Positions 35,424 through 42,432 of a DNA stretch of 64,000 bases are shown here, one piece after another (position 1 is the first letter of the stretch; each line of letters opens with the position of its first letter). Position numbers and translations under genes: made by a program. This DNA is from Nitrospira moscoviensis (GTDB lineage: Bacteria > Nitrospirota > Nitrospiria > Nitrospirales > Nitrospiraceae), in NCBI RefSeq assembly GCF_001273775.1, contig NZ_CP011801.1, positions 2,954,001 to 3,018,000 of the forward strand. The letters are read 5' to 3'. Below the pieces are notes generated by a model. It saw nothing but the letters and a program-made list of their open reading frames with translations, was not told the origin of the DNA and made no database searches.

Positions 35424-36320
35424 ATGGCACCACGATTTTCGCCTATTCTCGCCGCCGCGCATACGGCAGCGGGCGTAGGTCCGGTTCAACGGGCGCTTGT
35501 CGCCGGCTTGCTGTTGCTGTCCGTCGCATCAGCACCGATGCCCGCCTGGGGGGGAGACTCCCATACGAATGGATCCAGCCACCGGCTCATCAACCAACAG
35601 CGGGTGGAGCAGCTCAAACAGCGCGTCGCCGAGCTGCGCGAGCGGTTGAAAGAGCACAAACAGCATCAGCACAACACCGGTAACGTGACGACATCCATCG
35701 AAGCGTTACAGGCCAAGGTGGCGAGCCTTGAAACCAGTATCACGACGCTGCTCAATGCCGACAGCACGATGCTGACCGCGCTGCAAGCGGCGCAAACGCA
35801 GATTGCCGCCCTGCAGGCCAGAATCGTCACCCTGGAAAGCCGGCCGGCCGGCGGAAGCGGCGGCGTGCCGGATCTGGAGAAGTACGTCTCGATCGATCCC
35901 AACCCGATCAACGGCGTCAATGGCCCGCACCTGATTTTTCGAGGGGTCAACGTCCACGTCCAAAGCGGATCCGGGACGACCGTGGATACGACCGGGCTGG
36001 GCAATCTCATCATCGGGTACAACGAAACGGACCCGGCCGTAGGGATACCTCGCAACGGGTCGCATAATCTCGTAGGCGGCCAGATGAACGCCTTCAGTTC
36101 CTCGGGCGGTGTCGTGTTCGGCCTTCGAAACGCGATCCGCGGTCAATACGCCGCCATCCTCGGCGGCGAACGCAACATCGCAAGCGGCGTGATGTCCAGC
36201 GTCCTGGGCGGCGGCCAGAATACGGCCAGCGGGCAGTACTCCACCGTCTTCGGCGGCCAAATGAACACGGCTCCGACGCCCTATGCCATCGCGCCGGAAT
36301 TGCAGGCCGGTGGCGGATAA
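35424..36320 (+). CDS. Secreted coiled-coil protein with YadA-head-like repeats, 298 aa
   Basis: N-terminal signal peptide ending near PAWGG. A heptad coiled coil runs about residues 58-140 (QQRVEQLKQRVAELRERLKE, then LQAKVASLETSITTLL and QTQIAALQARIVTLES). From ~200 a run of ~14-residue repeats appears: GSHNLVGGQMNAFSS, GVVFGLRNAIRGQYAAILGG, ERNIASGVMSSVLGGGQNTA, SGQYSTVFGGQMN. These are the left-handed beta-roll units of trimeric adhesin heads. No membrane anchor is seen, so it may be a secreted trimer. AGGAGG precedes ATG. Confidence 0.75.
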   Translation: MAPRFSPILAAAHTAAGVGPVQRALVAGLLLLSVASAPMPAWGGDSHTNGSSHRLINQQRVEQLKQRVAELRERLKEHKQHQHNTGNVTTSIEALQAKVASLETSITTLLNADSTMLTALQAAQTQIAALQARIVTLESRPAGGSGGVPDLEKYVSIDPNPINGVNGPHLIFRGVNVHVQSGSGTTVDTTGLGNLIIGYNETDPAVGIPRNGSHNLVGGQMNAFSSSGGVVFGLRNAIRGQYAAILGGERNIASGVMSSVLGGGQNTASGQYSTVFGGQMNTAPTPYAIAPELQAGGG

Positions 36321-36376
36321 CCTGATTCTCTGCGGCTGGGCTGCATGTGGCAGTCCAGCCGCCTATCATCTCCGTC

Positions 36377-36946
36377 TCATCTCGACGTGCTCCTCACCGT
36401 GCGAAACGTCATCGAATAGCGCAGGGTCTTCGTCGGCGGAATCGAATGCTGCCAGGAAAACCGGGCGCTGCCGGACAGCATATAGGCGCTGCGCGGCTCC
36501 AAAATCTGCTCAGCCGTTTCACGCATGCCCTTCACTTCACGTTGAAACCGCATTCGGCACGTCCCCTTCAACGACACACCGACGACTGTAGGCCCGAACA
36601 TGGGCGCATCGCGGTGCCAGCCGATTCCGGCTCCCGATCCATAGCGCGTGACCAACACTTCCTCCACGGCATCTTCCGGTTTCTGCATCAGTCTCGCCGC
36701 ACGACCGCGCAGCGGCAGTAACCAATCAGGAATCGGCCGCGTCGGCGTGATGCGCCATGATTCATAGCCGTAATCCCATCCGAAGTGGACGACGGTGCGC
36801 TTCGCGACCACCCCGTGCATGCGGACGGGTGCAAACGAGAGCGCCTCGAGATGGGCCAGCAGCTCAGCCTCCTCAGCCGGAGAGATCCAGTTCGGCAGAT
36901 AGTGAAACCCTGAAGGCGGAACCGGTTCCAGGAAAGGCAGCAGCAT
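36377..36946 (-). CDS. AlkB-like 2-oxoglutarate/Fe(II) dioxygenase, 189 aa
   Basis: Predicted to oxidatively demethylate alkylated nucleic acid. Fe ligands: HxD in IGWHRDAPMFG and the distal His in WQHSIPPT; the 2OG-binding Arg pair follows in TLRYSMTFR. The nucleotide-flipping lid region includes VVHFGWDYGYES. Its size and motifs match bacterial AlkB-homologue proteins rather than E. coli AlkB itself. It stands alone, with no adaptive-response gene next to it. Confidence 0.87.
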   Translation of the reverse strand: MLLPFLEPVPPSGFHYLPNWISPAEEAELLAHLEALSFAPVRMHGVVAKRTVVHFGWDYGYESWRITPTRPIPDWLLPLRGRAARLMQKPEDAVEEVLVTRYGSGAGIGWHRDAPMFGPTVVGVSLKGTCRMRFQREVKGMRETAEQILEPRSAYMLSGSARFSWQHSIPPTKTLRYSMTFRTVRSTSR

Positions 36947-37038
36947 GCACTCATTGTACAGGCGATGACGGCGTGTCAGAAGTGACGCCCGGTCGATCTG
37001 GCCATCGCATTCCGCTACAATTGACCGGCGGAGGGCCC

Positions 37039-37251
37039 ATGCGGAAGCCGGGGGAACCGATTTACTTGAGGCGGCACATGGTGGGACTGGCGCTTGCGGT
37101 GGTGTTGCCGCTGGTGCTGCTCCAGCTCTATAAGATCTATGTGGGCCCCGTCACTTTCGGCTGGCAGCTGCTGGTAGGGCTTCTGATCTCGGTCGGTGCC
37201 GGCGTCGCGCTCTACCTCCTCTTCAACGCCTCGGCCAAGAACCAGCCTTAG
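37039..37251 (+). CDS. Small membrane protein, 70 aa
   Basis: Basic N-terminus (MRKPGEPIYLRRHM), then two membrane helices: GLALAVVLPLVLLQLYKI and LLVGLLISVGAGVALYLLF. The end overlaps the stop of ribE on the other strand by four bases. No family is recognised. Confidence 0.6.
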   Translation: MRKPGEPIYLRRHMVGLALAVVLPLVLLQLYKIYVGPVTFGWQLLVGLLISVGAGVALYLLFNASAKNQP

Positions 37252-37901
37252 ATGAGCCCGCGCTTTTGGAGATACTCTTTGTCGATGACCGGCGTCGTCT
37301 TCGGCAACTGACTCCGTTCCTGCAACAATCGCTCGACGTACTTCCCGATCAGATCCGCCTCGAGGTTCACCGCATCGTTGACTTGCTTCAGCCCAAGCGT
37401 CGTGACTTTCGCCGTGTGGGGAATGATCGTCACGGAGAAGCCCCGGTCGGTCACCTCGTTGATCGTCAGGCTGATGCCATCGACCGTGACGGAGCCTTTC
37501 ACCACGCAGTAGCGCAGGATGTCCGGCGGCGCATCGATGGCGAGAACAATCGCGTTGCCCTCCTGATGCCGGCTGCGAATCGTCCCCACCCCGTCCACAT
37601 GCCCGGCCACCAGATGGCCGCCGATCCGTTCGTTGATCTTCATGGCCCGTTCGAGATTCACCGGCGCACCGGCGGTCAGCTGTCCCAGCGCCGTCACAGC
37701 GAGCGTCTCCGGGGAGACGTCAACGGAGAAATCGCGTTCCGCTTTGGACACCACCGTCAAGCAGGTCCCGTTGACGCTGACGCTGTCCCCGATATGCATG
37801 TCCGGCATGATGATCGAAGCCAGAATCGTCATCCTGGTCCCCGCGAGGGTTTTCTCCAGCGCGACGACCGCCCCCATTTCTTCAACGATCCCTGTGAACA
37901 T
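37248..37901 (-). CDS. ribE: Riboflavin synthase, alpha chain
   Basis: Dismutates two 6,7-dimethyl-8-ribityllumazines to riboflavin. Two tandem lumazine-binding barrels: MFTGIVEEMGAV with NGTCLTV and the loop GGHLVAGHVDG, then the second with CVVKGSVTVDGISLTIN and HTAKVTTLG. The 217-residue length is typical. It ends a long minus-strand operon that also holds ribD; the start overlaps the stop of the 38-aa peptide gene (TGATG). No FMN riboswitch is seen upstream, as expected for an internal gene. Confidence 0.95.
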   Translation of the reverse strand: MFTGIVEEMGAVVALEKTLAGTRMTILASIIMPDMHIGDSVSVNGTCLTVVSKAERDFSVDVSPETLAVTALGQLTAGAPVNLERAMKINERIGGHLVAGHVDGVGTIRSRHQEGNAIVLAIDAPPDILRYCVVKGSVTVDGISLTINEVTDRGFSVTIIPHTAKVTTLGLKQVNDAVNLEADLIGKYVERLLQERSQLPKTTPVIDKEYLQKRGLI

Positions 37902-38017
37902 CAGTCCTTCCTCGTGAGAATCTGTCTCACCACATAGACAAAAACAACGATCAGCACCACCACGCCGGCCGAAGCGACGACACCGATCACAATGTCTTCG
38001 GTCGAAAATTCCTTCAT
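37901..38017 (-). CDS. 38-residue single-pass membrane peptide
   Basis: MKEFSTEDIVIG precedes one hydrophobic helix (VVASAGVVVLIVVFVYVV) and a basic end (RQILTRKD), giving a likely N-out or N-in anchor. Its ATG overlaps the transporter stop (ATGA) and its stop overlaps the ribE start, so the ribosome would pass through all three. It is too short for ordinary gene callers, but the perfect coupling supports translation. Confidence 0.6.
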   Translation of the reverse strand: MKEFSTEDIVIGVVASAGVVVLIVVFVYVVRQILTRKD

Positions 38018-39213
38018 CGCTGTCCCATTATAATCGCTTTGCGCTCCGGAGTCCCCATGCTGAGCCAGAACAGGCCCGCGGCCGCGAGTTGCAGGGCCGC
38101 GATGATGCCGAACGATGCGGCATAGCTCATGTGCGCGATCAGCAGTCCGGCCACCAACGGTCCGCTGGCATGGCCGATATCGCCGATCGTCCCTTGCATG
38201 CCCATCCCAGCTCCCAGCGTCTTGAACTCCGAACTGTCCGCCACGAACGCCGACGACGAAGAGGACACCACCGCCTCGCCGAATCCGAACCCTGCCGATA
38301 GAACGAGCAGCAACCCGAACGCCGAGACGAACGGGATGCAGGCGAACGTGGCGGCGCAGACGACCAGACCGAGCACAATCAACGGCTGGCGGCCGACGCG
38401 GTCGGACACCCGTCCCATGATCGGCTTCGACAAGAACGAGGTGAGCGCCTGCACGGTGAACAAGAGCCCCGCTTCGCCGGCATTCAATCCGACCGACAGG
38501 CCGTAGAGCGGCAGAAAGGCCATCAGCGCGCCGTTGGCGATCATCTTGGCCGCGTCCATCAGACTCGTGACGAGCACCTTGCGGTTCCTCGCCACGACGA
38601 CAAAGCCTTTCCACATTTCCGCCAGCACGGGAGCGAGCCCTTTTTCCAGGACTCGCGGCGGTGGAGGCGTCAGCTGCAAGAGATAGAACATGACGACGGC
38701 CACGCATCCAAAGAGGCCGGCGGTGACAAAGGCTGATGAAAAGCCGGCGGCATAGGCCAAGTAGCCGCCGATGAAAGGTCCCAATAAGGCGCCCGCCTGG
38801 GTACTGGCCGTGTAGGTTCCCAGCGCCGCGCCCCGCCGCTCACGATAGAGATCCGCCACCGTCGCCAGCGCACTGGGGGCAAAAATGGCCGTGGCCAATC
38901 CATGGAACATCCTCAGCACCGTCAGTACATTCAGATCCGAGACGAACGGATAGACGAAGGGCGGCAATCCGAACGCGATCACGCCGACCCGCAAGAGGAT
39001 CCGCCGGCCGTAAATGTCGGACAGGGCGCCGGACGGCAATTTGAGGAACACGCCCGTGAGCGTCGACACGGAGACGATGAGACCGATGCGTTCCGGCCCG
39101 GCGCCGAGGTATTCCGCGAACAAGGACAGCACCGGCATGCGGACCATGTTGTAGCTGATGAAGCACAACACGCCGATGACGCAGAGCAAGGCGAAGCTGC
39201 GTTGAGTCGTCAT
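38014..39213 (-). CDS. Major facilitator superfamily transporter, 399 aa
   Basis: Twelve predicted membrane helices. Typical MFS motifs are present: LPSGALSDIYGRRILLR between helices 2 and 3 and KPIMGRVSDRVGRQPLIV in the second half. It could be a drug or metabolite exporter; the substrate is unknown. It overlaps both neighbours by four bases (ATGA), within the glyQ-to-ribE operon. A role in flavin export is conceivable but unsupported. Confidence 0.85.
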   Translation of the reverse strand: MTTQRSFALLCVIGVLCFISYNMVRMPVLSLFAEYLGAGPERIGLIVSVSTLTGVFLKLPSGALSDIYGRRILLRVGVIAFGLPPFVYPFVSDLNVLTVLRMFHGLATAIFAPSALATVADLYRERRGAALGTYTASTQAGALLGPFIGGYLAYAAGFSSAFVTAGLFGCVAVVMFYLLQLTPPPPRVLEKGLAPVLAEMWKGFVVVARNRKVLVTSLMDAAKMIANGALMAFLPLYGLSVGLNAGEAGLLFTVQALTSFLSKPIMGRVSDRVGRQPLIVLGLVVCAATFACIPFVSAFGLLLVLSAGFGFGEAVVSSSSSAFVADSSEFKTLGAGMGMQGTIGDIGHASGPLVAGLLIAHMSYAASFGIIAALQLAAAGLFWLSMGTPERKAIIMGQR

Positions 39214-40007
39214 GGGCGGGGCCTCGTGCGGGACTGGACGGCCGGAACATGCATCTCTTCCAAGGCCCGTTTCAAGAACGCCACGTCGGCGTCGGCGAAC
39301 GCCGGGGGATCGGCGGCCTCGAACAGAACCCGATCCGGTTGCTTCCGCATCACGTCACCCAGCCGGTTGACCGTCTCGATGCCTTTGATCAGCTTCCCGC
39401 GCACCGTGCCGCCGATGAGCGGACGCAGCAGCGAAACCAGTCCGGACAGCACACGGTTGTCCAAGCGCGTGTAGGCGACCAGCAGAGTGTCCATCGACTC
39501 GGTGCCGTCGGCTTCCTTCACCGGCGTCATCCTGACGAACACCACCGCCTTGCCGGTCACCTGGGGCAACATGCGGCTGTCGTGCGAGCCTTCGAGGTAA
39601 TAGATGCGTGACGTGTCATCGTGATAGACGAGCTCGACGATGCCGGAGGTCCCTTCGCCGTCATGGCCCCAATATCGACCGGGACCCCGCCTCTCCGCCA
39701 GATAGAGCCCGAGGTCCAACCGGTTGATCAAGGCCGCGGCGAGCGGCGGCCGGTCCAAGAGATACCGGTACAGGGACTCCGGCAGTTTCGTTCGAATCGG
39801 TCCGACCTTGTTCGCCGTCGTATAGTCGGAGAGGAGCGGCTGAAGCCGGCAGGCCCAGCTTCTTCCGACCTGGTCTACCGGAAAGGTCACGCCTGCGTGC
39901 TGCGGCGGCAACTGGCAGCGTTCGGATTGCGCCGGGGCAGCGGGGACCATGGCGGCGAGTCCGGCCAGCACCGCCAGCGCCGGGAGCAGCGGGACCGGCT
40001 CCTTCAT
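39210..40007 (-). CDS. Secreted hypothetical protein, 265 aa
   Basis: Signal peptide ending PAAPAQS. The mature part has two Cys (RCQLPP, WACRLQ) and conserved-looking segments YWGHDGEGTSGIVELVYHDD and YYLEGSHDSRML, with a final helical part. No catalytic set is recognised. Its start overlaps the stop of the hydrolase gene, and its stop overlaps the MFS start, so it is produced with an envelope-directed hydrolase. Confidence 0.7.
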   Translation of the reverse strand: MKEPVPLLPALAVLAGLAAMVPAAPAQSERCQLPPQHAGVTFPVDQVGRSWACRLQPLLSDYTTANKVGPIRTKLPESLYRYLLDRPPLAAALINRLDLGLYLAERRGPGRYWGHDGEGTSGIVELVYHDDTSRIYYLEGSHDSRMLPQVTGKAVVFVRMTPVKEADGTESMDTLLVAYTRLDNRVLSGLVSLLRPLIGGTVRGKLIKGIETVNRLGDVMRKQPDRVLFEAADPPAFADADVAFLKRALEEMHVPAVQSRTRPRP

Positions 40008-41302
40008 GCCGGCGGCTTTCTCATCGAGATGGTCAGATGGACGGAAAACAGCTGGCGGGAATCCTGCCGGAGCCGCGCCTGCCGCAACATCGTTTCCACG
40101 GAGGGTGTCACCGGCCCTTCGAACGAGACCTCCCCGTTCGTGACGACGGTGACCGGTTTCGTCACGTCGATCAACTCGTCGTTCAGGAATAGACTGTAGC
40201 GCCGCACTCGTTCGGCCGTCACCTCGATGCGGTTGGCCGCCGCGATCATCGCATCGAGCTTCGCATAATCGCGGCCCTTGATGTGGTCGTCGCGTTTATT
40301 GATGAGATCGTCGGAGAAGGCCGCGATCGAATCGGTTGCGTCGATCCGCAGCCAACCGAACGGATAGAACCGGCTCGCTTCGCGCACGAGGGTGAGCCTC
40401 GCCGGCATCGGATCGCGGCGTTGACGATGGAACCAGCGGACCAGATCGGGCAATTCTTCCCGGGGAAAATAATGGCCGCCGGCCATCGGATGCTCGCGAT
40501 CATGCTCGCGGTACGTGTGCGGATAACCCAGCGCCGCCAGCTCCCGCGAGATCGACCGGCTCAGATCGACCGGCATGACTTGATCCTTCGCGCCATGGAT
40601 CATGTAGACGGGCGTATTGCGCAAATTGGCCAGAAACGGCATGAGCACGTCGTCCAACCCGCTCGCCATCGGCGCGAGGCCGGCAAACAGCGGCGCATGA
40701 TGCATGCCGATGAGCCAAGTCCCGATGCCTCCGTTCGACATCCCCGTCAGAAACACCCGGTCGGGATCGATGTGATAGCGCGATTGGATACGGTGAATCA
40801 CCGCCAGGACTAATTCTTCGGCGGCGCGCGTAAACCAGGCCCCGGCAGGATAGGTCGGACAGACGAGGACGTACTCGTCGCCCAATCGGCTCTGCCAGCG
40901 ATCCAAATAGGCTTGTCCGGTGAACCCGGCTCCGTGCAAACAGACCACCAAGCCGTAGGCCTTCGCCGATTGATAGGCGGCCGGCACGGACAAGGCATAG
41001 TGGTAGGGCCGATCGCGGACGAGGATGGATTCGTCGGGCATCGTGCCCACCCGCTCCGCCGAGTAAGAACGCTCGGTCTGGATGATGCGACGGACTTCGT
41101 CCACCGCCGTGTCGGCGCGGCGCACGATCCGCTGCAAGCCCTGCTCCGCCAACCCGGCGTCGGGTTCGTCGAGGTAAGCGAAGATTTCCTCGGCCAGCTC
41201 CGTGTGCAGCGGCGCGTCGGGCGCGCCGTGCCCCGGATAGACCCAGACCATCGCCGCGCAGCACGCAAGGAGGCAGAACCGAATGAGACGCATGTTCTTC
41301 AT
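40004..41302 (-). CDS. Secreted alpha/beta hydrolase (esterase-like), 432 aa
   Basis: Signal peptide through GHGAPDA. An alpha/beta-hydrolase core occupies about 90-290: oxyanion strand VVCLHGAGFTG, nucleophile elbow GMSNGGIGTW (Ser), acid in IHGAKDQVMP and a His in REHDREHPMAGGHYF. This resembles feruloyl/PHB-depolymerase-like esterases. A C-terminal domain (about 320-432) has an added beta part that may bind substrate. Ribosomes arrive from ribD, two bases upstream. Confidence 0.82.
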   Translation of the reverse strand: MKNMRLIRFCLLACCAAMVWVYPGHGAPDAPLHTELAEEIFAYLDEPDAGLAEQGLQRIVRRADTAVDEVRRIIQTERSYSAERVGTMPDESILVRDRPYHYALSVPAAYQSAKAYGLVVCLHGAGFTGQAYLDRWQSRLGDEYVLVCPTYPAGAWFTRAAEELVLAVIHRIQSRYHIDPDRVFLTGMSNGGIGTWLIGMHHAPLFAGLAPMASGLDDVLMPFLANLRNTPVYMIHGAKDQVMPVDLSRSISRELAALGYPHTYREHDREHPMAGGHYFPREELPDLVRWFHRQRRDPMPARLTLVREASRFYPFGWLRIDATDSIAAFSDDLINKRDDHIKGRDYAKLDAMIAAANRIEVTAERVRRYSLFLNDELIDVTKPVTVVTNGEVSFEGPVTPSVETMLRQARLRQDSRQLFSVHLTISMRKPPA

Positions 41303-41304
41303 AC

Positions 41305-42432
41305 TCAATGGGGCTGGAGCTCGCCCTCGATCACGAAATCCGTCCCGAGAGGACGGATGCGGAGATGGTGCAACGGCCGCGCCTGCGCCGGGCTGGCGGG
41401 ACTGCGGCCGCCGATGACGCCGATGGAGCGAGCGCCGCCCAACAGCGCCGGGGCGACATAGAACCGCACACGATTGACCAGCCCCGCCTTGAGAAACGCC
41501 GCGTTCAGCTCGCTGCCGCCTTCGAGCAGGACATGAGTGATGCCGCGCTTCCCGAGTTGCTTCAAGCACGCCGCCAGCCGAACCCGGCCCTTGGTCGCGG
41601 GAGCGGTGAGCACGTCGACGCCCTTCCGCGCCAACGCGAGCCGTTTCGCTCTCGGCGCAGCCGCCGTGGTGACCACCAGCGTAGGGGCCTGTTGCTGCCG
41701 GGCCAGCACCGCCGCCGAACGTGGAATTCGGAGCCGGCTATCCAGCACCACGCGCAGCGGCTGCTTGGACGCCGGGCGAACGAGCCCCGGCGGCCGCCTC
41801 GCCGTCAAGGCCGGATCGTCGGCCAGCACCGTGCCGATCCCGACGAGGACCGCATCGACTTCGCGGCGCAGACGGTGCCCCTCCTGCCGGGACGCCGGTC
41901 CCGTGATCCATCGCGACGCTCCCGATTCCGCGGCGATCCGGCCGTCGAGCGTCATCCCGGCCTTCAGGGTCACGTAGGGCCGCCCGGTTCTCACCCAATG
42001 GCTGTAGGCTTTATTCATCTCTTCGGCCTCGGCCCGTCCGATCCCCACGGTCACCGGAATTCCGGCCCGGCGGAGTTGCGCGACGCCGCGGCCTCGCACG
42101 AGCGGATTCGGATCGACCATCGCCACGACGACGCGATGGATACCGGCGCGGATGATCGCCGGAACACAGGGGGGCGTGCGTTTATTCAGGTGGCTGCAGG
42201 GCTCGAGCGTGACGTAGAGCGTCCCGCCTCGGGCTCGGCGTCCGGCTTGGCGGAGAGCGAGGACTTCCGCATGGGGCTGCCCGGCTGCATGATGGTACCC
42301 CCGACCGATCACCCGGCCGCGGGACACGACGAGCGCGCCGACCATCGGATTGGGGCTCGTCTTTCCGCAGCCCTTCTCAGCCAGACGAAGAGCTTCGCGC
42401 ATGTAGCGAGCTGCGTGGCGGTCCGCCTTCAC
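41305..42432 (-). CDS. ribD: Bifunctional riboflavin biosynthesis deaminase/reductase
   Basis: Catalyses the second and third steps of riboflavin synthesis. The deaminase domain has the zinc site HAEVLAL and PCSHLNKRTPPC; the reductase domain begins at PYVTLKAGMTLDGRIA, with SRWITG, DAVLVGIGTVLADDP and HVLLEGGSELN. GTG 42432 overlaps the ppdK stop (GTGA); the family start (ARYMREALRLAEKG) lies just inside. The open frame farther upstream is the PPDK 3' end. Its operon partner ribE is four genes downstream. Confidence 0.92.
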   Translation of the reverse strand: MKADRHAARYMREALRLAEKGCGKTSPNPMVGALVVSRGRVIGRGYHHAAGQPHAEVLALRQAGRRARGGTLYVTLEPCSHLNKRTPPCVPAIIRAGIHRVVVAMVDPNPLVRGRGVAQLRRAGIPVTVGIGRAEAEEMNKAYSHWVRTGRPYVTLKAGMTLDGRIAAESGASRWITGPASRQEGHRLRREVDAVLVGIGTVLADDPALTARRPPGLVRPASKQPLRVVLDSRLRIPRSAAVLARQQQAPTLVVTTAAAPRAKRLALARKGVDVLTAPATKGRVRLAACLKQLGKRGITHVLLEGGSELNAAFLKAGLVNRVRFYVAPALLGGARSIGVIGGRSPASPAQARPLHHLRIRPLGTDFVIEGELQPH

